Origin: Azospirillum baldaniorum
Lineage (GTDB): Bacteria > Pseudomonadota > Alphaproteobacteria > Azospirillales > Azospirillaceae
NCBI RefSeq assembly: GCF_003119195.2
Contig: NZ_CP022255.1
Location: 248,001 to 312,000 of the forward strand
Length of the DNA stretch: 64,000 nucleotides
Direction of reading: 5' to 3'
The position numbers and the translations under genes were made by a program. Shown piece after piece: positions 9,447-15,851 of this stretch (positions are counted from its first letter, which is position 1; every line of letters starts with the position of its first letter). The notes beneath the pieces are model-generated. The model worked only from the letters and a program-made list of their open reading frames with translations, made no database searches and was not told the origin of the DNA.

Positions 9447-10427
9447 TCAGCGCGCCGGCACGAGGCGCGGCACCCAGCGGACGTAGGTGAGCATCGCCAC
9501 CAACTCCACCAGCGTCTGCGTCACCACCACCGCGGGCACCAGCGCCCCGCCGTCCGGGACGGCGAAGGCCAGCGGCAGAACGACCAGGGAGTTGCGCGTG
9601 CCGCCGCTGAAGACGACGGCCCGTGCCGCTTCGGTCTCGAGCCGGAACAGGCGCGCCACCGCCCGGCCGGCGTAGGGCATCGCCAGCGCGAAGGCGATGT
9701 AGAGCGGCACGGCGAGGGCCACCGCCCGCGCCTGGGCGGCCACGTCGGCGGCGACCGCGGCGACGACGAGAAACAGCACCACCGCCATGAGCGGCACGGG
9801 CAGCCACGCCAGGGCGTCCGCGGCGGCCTTTGCGGCACCGCCGCGCGCCGCCCAGGCCTGCGTCGCCCCGGCGAGCGCCAGCGGCACGGCAATCAGTCCG
9901 ACAAAGGCGTCGATGAACGGACCCGGCCGCATCAGCGTCGCCGCTCCCTCCCCGGCGAACAGGCCGAGGTAGACGGGCAGAAGCAGCATCTGGACGAGCA
10001 GCAGCACCGGCGTCGCCGCCAGCACCAGCCGCGCGTCGCCGCGCCCGAGATGGGTGAAGACGACGACATAGTCGATGCAGGGCGCCAGCAGGACCAGCAG
10101 CACGCCGAGCCGCACCGCCGCCTGCTCCGCGGGCAGGACGGAGACCAGCCCGAAGACCACGCAGGGCACAACCGCGAAATTGACCAGCAGCAGGGCCGAC
10201 AGGAAGCGGGTGTTGGTCATGCTCCGCCGCAGGTCGCCCAGCGGGACCTGGAGAAAGGTGACGTAGATCAGCGCGGCGAGGGACGGGTTGATGCCGGCTC
10301 CCCAGGCGTCGCCCGGCACGACGGCGGCGGCAAGCAGCCCGGCGACGACCGCCGCGAAATAAACGGGGACCTGATGGTTTTCCAGATCCGCGCGGGTGAC
10401 GGCGGCCATGTCTCGGCTCCCGGTCAT
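9447..10427 (-). CDS. BASS-superfamily transporter, arsenic-resistance (ACR3-like) type
   Basis: The 326-residue membrane protein has about ten hydrophobic segments. It starts like arsenic-resistance proteins of the bile acid:sodium symporter superfamily (LENHQVPVYFAAVVAGL) and carries LAPCIDYVVVFTHLGRGD, matching the conserved cysteine-containing helix of ACR3-type arsenite exporters, plus a late GGTRNSLVVLPLAFA motif. Metalloid or anion export is likely, but substrate specificity in this branch is poorly predictable. It lies 33 bases downstream of, and on the same strand as, a metal-type MerR regulator and is probably co-transcribed with it. An alternative start lies six codons in. Confidence 0.75.
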   Translation of the reverse strand: MTGSRDMAAVTRADLENHQVPVYFAAVVAGLLAAAVVPGDAWGAGINPSLAALIYVTFLQVPLGDLRRSMTNTRFLSALLLVNFAVVPCVVFGLVSVLPAEQAAVRLGVLLVLLAPCIDYVVVFTHLGRGDARLVLAATPVLLLVQMLLLPVYLGLFAGEGAATLMRPGPFIDAFVGLIAVPLALAGATQAWAARGGAAKAAADALAWLPVPLMAVVLFLVVAAVAADVAAQARAVALAVPLYIAFALAMPYAGRAVARLFRLETEAARAVVFSGGTRNSLVVLPLAFAVPDGGALVPAVVVTQTLVELVAMLTYVRWVPRLVPAR

Positions 10428-10460
10428 GGATTGTCTTCATCGGCCTGCGGACCCGCCGGG

Positions 10461-10892
10461 TCACGGGCAGCAGCGGCCATCCTCGTGGTGCGGCGACAGC
10501 GCCTCGATGATGCGGCACTCGGCCATCCGGCCGCCGCGTCGGCACTGGTGGGCCAGCCGGTCCAGTTCCTCGCGCAGGCGCTCCAGATCGGCGATCTTCC
10601 GCTCCACCTCGTGAAGCTGTTCGAGCACCAGGGCGTCGACCTCCCCGCAGGGGCGGTCCGGCTGGTCGGCCAGATCCAGCATCGCCCGGACGGTCTCCAG
10701 CGGAAAGCCGAGATCACGCACCCGCCGGACGAAGGTCAGCCGCCGCACATGGTCGTGGCCGTAGCTGCGGTAGTTCCCCGCCGTGCGGGCGGGCGCCGGC
10801 AGGATGCCGATCTTCTCATAGAAGCGGATGGTCTCGACCTTGGTGCCGGTCATCTTGCCGAGCGCGCCGATGGACAGATCCTGCTGCGCCAT
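10461..10892 (-). CDS. MerR-family metal-responsive regulator (PbrR/CadR/MerR-like)
   Basis: The 143-residue regulator has an N-terminal MerR winged helix (LSIGALGKMTGTKVETIRFY, residues 6-25), the dimerisation helix, and a metal loop with C82, C117 and C126. This is the three-cysteine arrangement with eight residues between the last two, known from Hg(II)/Pb(II)/Cd(II) sensors rather than CueR. Two further cysteines end the protein (C141, C142). ATG 10892 is chosen because the conserved domain starts there and GGGG precedes it; a longer frame to 10958 lacks a domain. It probably controls the downstream transporter through the dyad at 10907-10927. Confidence 0.85.
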   Translation of the reverse strand: MAQQDLSIGALGKMTGTKVETIRFYEKIGILPAPARTAGNYRSYGHDHVRRLTFVRRVRDLGFPLETVRAMLDLADQPDRPCGEVDALVLEQLHEVERKIADLERLREELDRLAHQCRRGGRMAECRIIEALSPHHEDGRCCP

Positions 10893-10903
10893 CACAAACC
10901 CCT

Positions 10904-10934
10904 TTGACCCTGTAGTCACTCCAGGGTGGATGAT
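10904..10934 (+). promoter_or_regulatory. MerR-type operator/promoter with 19-bp spacer
   Basis: The plus strand reads TTGACC at 10904-10909, then a dyad with arms ACCCTG (10907-10912) and CAGGGT (10922-10927), and GATGAT at 10929-10934, i.e. a -35 and weak -10 separated by 19 bp. The dyad closely follows known PbrR/CadR/ZntR operators. The better promoter orientation points away from the regulator, towards minus-strand genes, so reverse-strand activity (autoregulation of the merR-transporter pair) would use poorer hexamers. Confidence 0.65.
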
Positions 10935-10976
10935 AGCGCAGAGCGGGCAGCCGCGCATCCGTCGCCGAACGGTACC

Positions 10977-12395
10977 TTATCCTTCCGCCGCCGCGATCGC
11001 GCGCTTCAGCACCTCGAAAACGCGCGGATCGCTCATCTGGGCGACGTTGAACCGCAGATAGCCGGCGGCTGACTGGCTGACGCTGAAGACGTTGCCCGGG
11101 GCGAGGATCACCCGCTCGTCCAGCGCCGTCCGCGCTACGTTCGCCGCGTCCCGGCCGTCCGGCAGGCTGCACCAGAGATAGAAGCCGCCGCGCGGCATCA
11201 GCCAGGGGTGCAGGCCGAGGGCCGCCAGCCGGTCCGCCGTCTCGCGCCGCGCCCGAGCCAGACGGCGCCGCAGCCCCTCCAGATGCTTGCGGTAGCCGGC
11301 ATCGCCGAGGGTGGCGAGAACGAGTTCGGCGGAGACCGGGCTCGGACCGCCGAAGTTCGTCGCGACCTGCAGATCGACCAGCGCCTCCACCCAGTCCGGC
11401 CGCGCCGCGAGATAGCCGCAGCGCACCGAGGCGGAAAGCGTCTTGGAGAAGCTGCCGATCCGGATGACCTGGGACAGCCCGTCCAGGGCGGCGAGGCGCG
11501 GGGAGGGGTCGGGTTCGAAACCGGCGAAGATGTCGTCCTCGACGATGGTGACGTTATGGGCGGCGGCGGCCTTGAGCAGCCGGTGCGCCGTCTGCGGCGA
11601 CATCGTCGCCCCCGTCGGGTTGTGGAGCGCCGCGTTGGTGATGTAGAGGCGTGGCCGATGTTCGGCCAGCGCTTCGGCGAAGAGCGCGGTGTCCGGCCCG
11701 TCGCGGGTGTAGGGCACGCCGACGATGCGGACCTGATGGGCGCGCAGCAGGGCCTGGAAGTTGAAATAGCAGGGGTCGTCGATCAGCACCGCGTCGCCGG
11801 GGCGCAGCAGGAAGCGGCAGATCAGGTCGATCGCCTGGGTTCCCGACCCGGTCAGGAGGATCTGGTCGGCCCCCGCCGCGATCCCTTCCTCCGCGAACTG
11901 CCGCGCCAGGAGCCTGCGCAGGGCAAGCGAGCCGTGCGTGCTGCCATAGTCGGCCAGCACGGCGTCGTCGGCGTGGGCGAGACGGCGGATGGCGCGGCGC
12001 AGGGCGGCGTTGGGCATCCAGTCCGCCGGCAGCCACCCGCATCCGGGTTTCAGCATCTCCGCGTCGGCGTCGAGCGACTGGCGCGACACCCAGAAGGGAT
12101 CAATGGCCCGGTCGCGGCGCGGTTCGGCCTCGGCCAGGGCCAACGGCGGCAATGAGCCGGACACGTAGAAGCCGGAACCGGGCCGCGAGCGGATCACGCC
12201 TTCGGCGGCGAGACGGTCGTAGGACTCCACCACGGTCGACGGCGACACGCCCATGGCGGTGGCGAACCGGCGGATGGACGGCAGCCGGTCGCCTGGGGAC
12301 AGCCGGCCGTCCGCCATCCTCTGACGGATCGCGTCCATCACCTCCACGGTCCGAGTGACGTTGCGCGGTTCCGGCAAGGGCGAGCCCGTCCTCAC
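10977..12395 (-). CDS. MocR-type regulator: GntR helix-turn-helix fused to aminotransferase-like domain
   Basis: The 472-residue protein has a GntR winged helix at about 15-80 (GDRLPSIRRFATAMGVSPST, EGVIRSRPGSGFYV) and a fold type I aminotransferase domain at about 110-470 with the PLP lysine in SFSKTLSASVRCGYL. MocR proteins sense PLP or amino-compound ligands and regulate B6, GABA, taurine or transport genes. The substrate-binding arginine late in the domain (YLRFNVAQ) is retained. Its start overlaps the end of a truncated FadR-like fragment (12392). No target gene is adjacent on the opposite strand, so its regulon is unclear. Confidence 0.9.
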   Translation of the reverse strand: MRTGSPLPEPRNVTRTVEVMDAIRQRMADGRLSPGDRLPSIRRFATAMGVSPSTVVESYDRLAAEGVIRSRPGSGFYVSGSLPPLALAEAEPRRDRAIDPFWVSRQSLDADAEMLKPGCGWLPADWMPNAALRRAIRRLAHADDAVLADYGSTHGSLALRRLLARQFAEEGIAAGADQILLTGSGTQAIDLICRFLLRPGDAVLIDDPCYFNFQALLRAHQVRIVGVPYTRDGPDTALFAEALAEHRPRLYITNAALHNPTGATMSPQTAHRLLKAAAAHNVTIVEDDIFAGFEPDPSPRLAALDGLSQVIRIGSFSKTLSASVRCGYLAARPDWVEALVDLQVATNFGGPSPVSAELVLATLGDAGYRKHLEGLRRRLARARRETADRLAALGLHPWLMPRGGFYLWCSLPDGRDAANVARTALDERVILAPGNVFSVSQSAAGYLRFNVAQMSDPRVFEVLKRAIAAAEG

Positions 12396-12721
12396 CCGGT
12401 CTCCCGCAGGGATTTCGACGGTTTTGCGCGTCGGGTTTCCAGGGCGTTGCGCACCTCGATCAGCATCTCCGGGCTGGTGTCGTCCGCGTTGAGGATGTTG
12501 TTGATGGGGCCGAGCGGCACATGTTCGCTGAGATTTTCCACCACCGTGCCGCGGCTGACGTCGAAGCGCTCGGCCAACACCCGTTCCGCGGGCAGCTTCT
12601 GCCCCGCCTCAATGATGCGGCGGGCGATCAGGCCGTTGATCTGCTCGATGATGATGTCGGGCGGGCGTCGGACCTTGAGTTTCTGCAGGTGGCGCGAGAC
12701 GTCGGAATCAGGGTCTTCCAT
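12392..12721 (-). pseudogene. Truncated FadR-subfamily GntR regulator
   Basis: The frame encodes a clear GntR N terminus (LIARRIIEAGQKLPAERVLA, then ERFDVSRGTVVE). It then jumps directly into what should lie 20-30 residues further on (PLGPINNILNADDTSPEMLIEV, then RNALE), which is the linker and first helix of an FCD domain. The wing of the DNA-binding domain and nearly all of the about 140-residue ligand domain are missing, leaving 109 residues. The frame ends inside the start of the MocR gene. It is best read as a deletion-scarred remnant. A conserved-looking dyad remains upstream at 12740-12771. Confidence 0.75.
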
Positions 12722-12739
12722 GCCGCTCTCCAGTCGCTG

Positions 12740-12771
12740 AACTGGTTCGCTGGTACGCAGCGGTTCCAGTT
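12740..12771. promoter_or_regulatory. Dyad upstream of the FadR-like remnant
   Basis: AACTGG (12740-12745) and CCAGTT (12766-12771) form perfect arms about a centre that itself contains GCTG-N5-CAGC. It lies 18 bp upstream of the regulator fragment start at 12721, where a FadR-type autoregulatory operator would be expected. It could be a preserved site of the lost regulator. Confidence 0.35.
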
Positions 12772-12904
12772 GTTTAGGCATCCCGGGTGGACAAGTCAAT
12801 CGCACGCCGTGGTCCGGGATCCGGACCGCCGGTCATGAACGCGCGGACGGCCTGTTCACCGCTCCGTTCGGCATCCCGACCTGGGACGGAGCGGCGGAGG
12901 TTCA

Positions 12905-13020
12905 GCCGACGGCCTTGGTCCGTAGATGGCCATGAAGCCGCCATCGGCGAAGATGAACTGGCCGTTGACGAAGTCGGAGGCCGGGAACACCGCGATGCTT
13001 ATGCCTCCGGCAAGTCCGGC
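12905..13020 (-). pseudogene. C-terminal fragment of a short-chain dehydrogenase
   Basis: On the minus strand the peptide ASDFVNGQFIFADGGF followed by MAIYG matches the very C terminus of classical SDRs, where SD-x-FVNGQ-x-x-x-DGG is conserved. Upstream residues (ISIAVFP) look like a shortened version of the preceding helix. No nucleotide-binding or YxxxK region exists in frame or nearby, so only the tail survives. Together with the FadR-like fragment it probably marks a deleted sugar-acid catabolic locus. Confidence 0.65.
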
Positions 13021-13182
13021 CGGCAATTTGTGCCCATGGGCAGAGTCCCGCCAAGCGAAAGACGTCCGCACCGGCGTCACGGGTGCCCGGCATGGCGTTC
13101 ATCGGCGGGAGGCGATGTGGCACAACCTTTGCTTTTGCTCGGCATCGCATGGCGCGAGCCATGAACCGCAGTGGAGGTGAAC

Positions 13183-13737
13183 ATGCACGTCCTTGGGCAC
13201 CCTATGGCCGTCGGCCAGGCGGTCGTTTCGGATCGGGGCCGGATGTCGGGCGCCGGCCAACCGACCGGCTCGACCAGCTTCTCGGATCTGCTGTCGGCGA
13301 ACGCTTCCGAAGCGCCGGCTCCCGTGACGGCGCCGGCATCGACTGAGCCGGCCGAGAGTCAAGAGATCGCCCGGCTGCAAAAGGAACTGGATGCGTACAA
13401 GCGCCAGCGGGAGAAGGTCGTCCAGGGCCGAACCATCGACCCGCCGGCGTTTCAGATGGCGCTGCCTGTCAACGACCGCGGCTACATGCCCTATGTGACG
13501 GCCGACCAGCAGAAGCTGATGGACCGCATCACCGACTCCTATCTTGGTCGGCCGGAGCACGAGATGGAGAAGATGTGGGAGGAACTGCGGGCCAACGGCC
13601 TCACGCCGGAGCAGCTTGTGCGGACCGCGGCGTACTTCGTCAATCTTGACGGCGAGGTCGTCAGCCGTGCTGTGGCAACGGGAGGCCAGCGATCCGCCCA
13701 GCAGGGGAGCACCGCCTGGATGGCATCGAGCGTTTGA
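13183..13737 (+). CDS. Conserved-looking hypothetical protein
   Basis: The 184-residue protein starts at ATG 13183, five bases after a strong GGAGG; a GTG at 13171 overlaps that ribosome site and is rejected. The N-terminal 50 residues are low-complexity (Ser/Ala/Pro). A short coiled-coil-like helix follows (EIARLQKELDAYKRQREKV), then a compact mixed region with YMPYVTADQQKLMDRI and a helical C terminus containing NGLTPEQLVRTAAYFVN. No signal peptide or membrane segment is visible. I do not recognise the family. It stands alone between the decayed FadR/SDR region and the HxlR gene. Confidence 0.6.
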   Translation: MHVLGHPMAVGQAVVSDRGRMSGAGQPTGSTSFSDLLSANASEAPAPVTAPASTEPAESQEIARLQKELDAYKRQREKVVQGRTIDPPAFQMALPVNDRGYMPYVTADQQKLMDRITDSYLGRPEHEMEKMWEELRANGLTPEQLVRTAAYFVNLDGEVVSRAVATGGQRSAQQGSTAWMASSV

Positions 13738-13757
13738 TGGGTCGTGGCCGACACCGT

Positions 13758-14195
13758 CTACGTCACGCTGGTTTCCGGCTTTTGCGCGTCACCGTCCGGC
13801 CCCTCCTGGATGAGGCGCGACCGGAGTTCGGCGGGCGCGCCCTCCGCCCAGATCAGCAGAGCGTCAAGAGCCGGGCACAGGGACTGGCCCCATTCCGTCA
13901 GATGGTACTCCACCTTCGGCGGGACCTGATGGTGGACGATGCGCCCGACCACACCGTCGCTTTCGAGCTGACGCAACTGCTGGATCAGCATCTTCTGGGA
14001 AATGCCGGGGATGGCCCGTTCCAGATCGGAAAAGCGCCGGACTTGGCCGCCGAACAGTTGGAACAGAATGACGAGCTTCCACCGGCCCTCCAGGACCCGG
14101 AGCGCGTTCTGCACGCTCTGGGCGGCCGATCGCGCCGTGTAGGAAGCACGCTTACCTTCCGGTAAGTACCTTACTTTTTCGTCGGTTCTTGTCAT
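13758..14195 (-). CDS. HxlR-family transcriptional regulator
   Basis: The 145-residue protein is a winged-helix HxlR regulator: LEGRWKLVILFQLFGGQVRR, SQKMLIQQLRQLESDGVVGR and VEYHLTEWGQSL are the typical helices and wing. The family usually has one N-terminal cysteine for redox or electrophile sensing, but none is apparent before the HTH here. It diverges from the SDR gene at 14295 and probably represses it. The predicted N terminus runs across a palindrome (14151-14174) that could be its own operator, but no alternative downstream start is evident. Confidence 0.88.
   Translation of the reverse strand: MTRTDEKVRYLPEGKRASYTARSAAQSVQNALRVLEGRWKLVILFQLFGGQVRRFSDLERAIPGISQKMLIQQLRQLESDGVVGRIVHHQVPPKVEYHLTEWGQSLCPALDALLIWAEGAPAELRSRLIQEGPDGDAQKPETSVT
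14151..14174. promoter_or_regulatory. GTAAG/CTTAC palindromes at the start of the HxlR gene
   Basis: CTTACC-TTCC-GGTAAG (14151-14166) overlaps GTAAG-N3-CTTAC (14162-14174). Two overlapping dyads with the same half-site within 24 bp suggest a repressor site. They lie inside the first 15 codons of the annotated HxlR gene, facing the divergent SDR. Binding by HxlR is inference. Confidence 0.4.
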
Positions 14196-14294
14196 CCGGA
14201 AAGCCTAGTAGCACCCTTTCTCCGACGCAACGCATTCCCGGAGAGAGCGCATGGACCACGAACGTCCGCCTGTGATCGCCGCCCTGGAGATCGC

Positions 14295-15086
14295 ATGATG
14301 CCCGCCCGCATCGATCCCGCCGAATTCCAGGGGCGCCGCGTCGTCGTCACCGGCGGCACCAAGGGCGCCGGCCGGGCGACCGTCCAACGGTTCCTCGCGG
14401 GCGGCGCCCACGTCCTGACCGCCGCGCGCGCCGGGTCCGACGATCCGGCGGGCGCGCGGTTCGTGGTGGCGGACCTGACCACCCCGGAGGGGCCCCTGCG
14501 CCTCGCCGAAGCGGCCATGGAGATCCTTGGCGGCGTCGACGTGCTGGTCCATGTTCTGGGCGGCTCCGCCTCGCCCGGCGGCGGCTTCGCCGCCCTGACG
14601 GACGAGCATTGGCGCGCGGAGCTGGACCTGAACCTATTCGCGGCGGTGCGGCTCGATCGAGCCCTGCTGCCTCAGATGATCGCGCGCGGCAACGGCGCGG
14701 TCGTCCACGTCTCATCCATCCAGCGCCAACTGCCGCTCCACGATTCCACGACCGCCTACGCGGCGGCGAAAGCCGCCTTGACGACCTACAGCAAGGCGTT
14801 GTCGAAGGAACTCGGTCCGAAGGGCGTGCGGGTCAACGTCGTTTCGCCGGGCTGGATCTACACCGAAGCCGCCGACGCCCTGGTGTCCCGCATCGCCGCC
14901 AGCACCGGCGGAACGCCGGAGGCGGCGCGCCAAAGCATCCTGGACGCGCTCGGGGGCATCCCGCTGGGGCGCCCGGCCCGGCCCGAGGAGGTGGCGGAAC
15001 TCATCGCCTTCCTGGCCTCGGATCGTGCGTCCGCGATCCACGGCGCGGAGCATGTCATCGATGGCGGGACGATCCCCACGGTCTGA
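14295..15086 (+). CDS. Short-chain dehydrogenase/reductase
   Basis: The 263-residue classical SDR has VVVTGGTKGAGRATVQRFLA (the glycine motif has Ala in place of the usual Ile), DVLVHVLGG replacing the usual NNAG, catalytic serine in VSSIQRQLP and YAAAK. It ends with HGAEHVIDGGTIPTV. It diverges from an HxlR regulator 99 bp away, the common arrangement for HxlR-controlled stress or detoxification oxidoreductases. Two adjacent ATGs exist (14295, 14298). The substrate is unknown. Confidence 0.9.
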   Translation: MMPARIDPAEFQGRRVVVTGGTKGAGRATVQRFLAGGAHVLTAARAGSDDPAGARFVVADLTTPEGPLRLAEAAMEILGGVDVLVHVLGGSASPGGGFAALTDEHWRAELDLNLFAAVRLDRALLPQMIARGNGAVVHVSSIQRQLPLHDSTTAYAAAKAALTTYSKALSKELGPKGVRVNVVSPGWIYTEAADALVSRIAASTGGTPEAARQSILDALGGIPLGRPARPEEVAELIAFLASDRASAIHGAEHVIDGGTIPTV

Positions 15087-15242
15087 TGGAGCCATGCGGC
15101 AGTTCGCGGACCCCGGCCGCCCATCACCGGAATTCGATGACCCTTTCGTGAAACCCCGGCCGTGCGTCACACGCCTGTCATCGAGTTCGGTTAGGTTGCC
15201 CACCCGGCGCGAAGCCGTTCCGCAGGCCGCAGGGGCAGACCG

Positions 15243-15812
15243 GTGTTCGACACGTCTTTCTCCATCACCATCCGCCCCTCCACGGAGGCGGATGTGGCCG
15301 CGATGCTGGAGATCTACAGTTACCACATTCAGCACGGCCTCGGTCCCTTCGACATCGAGCCGCTGCACCCCGAGGAGCTGAAGCGCCGCCGCAAGGCCAT
15401 GCTGAAGCGGCGCCTGCCGCACCTCGTGGCGGAGATCGGGGGCGTGGTGGTCGGCTACGCCTACGCCGCCCCCTTCCGCAAACGCCCGGCCTATCGCTAC
15501 ACGGTCGAGCACTCGATCTACGTCCACAAGGACCGCCAGGGTCTCGGCATCGGCCGGCGCCTGCTGCCGGCGTTGATCGAGGCCTGCACGGCCGCCGACT
15601 GCCGCCAGATGGTGGCCGTGGTGGACAGCGCCAACACGCCGTCGCTGCGCCTGCACGAAGCGTTCGGGTTCGTCCGGGCCGGCGTTCTGCGCTCGGTGGG
15701 CTTCAGGTTCGGACGCTGGACCGACAGCGTCTTCCTGCAGCGCAGCCTGGGCGAGGCCGACGCGGAACTGCCGGACGACGTTCGCGGCGGCACCGTCCAG
15801 GCCGGCGACTGA
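15243..15812 (+). CDS. GNAT acetyltransferase, phosphinothricin/methionine sulfoximine (PAT/MddA) type
   Basis: The 189-residue protein matches the PAT/MddA branch of GNATs: IRPSTEADVAAMLEIYSYHI at the start, VGYAYAAPFRKRPAYRYTVE, the acetyl-CoA loop QGLGIGRRLL, and a late HEAFGFVRAGVLRSVGFRFG. Homologues acetylate phosphinothricin, methionine sulfoximine or sulfone. It starts at GTG 15243 after AGGGG; no ATG in frame precedes the domain. The PLP decarboxylase follows 39 bases later on the same strand, so a role on an amine or amino acid related to that enzyme is possible but unproven. Confidence 0.82.
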   Translation: MFDTSFSITIRPSTEADVAAMLEIYSYHIQHGLGPFDIEPLHPEELKRRRKAMLKRRLPHLVAEIGGVVVGYAYAAPFRKRPAYRYTVEHSIYVHKDRQGLGIGRRLLPALIEACTAADCRQMVAVVDSANTPSLRLHEAFGFVRAGVLRSVGFRFGRWTDSVFLQRSLGEADAELPDDVRGGTVQAGD

Positions 15813-15851
15813 CGTCTTCCTCCCTTCACGTTTCCCCTTTGGAGGTCCGGC

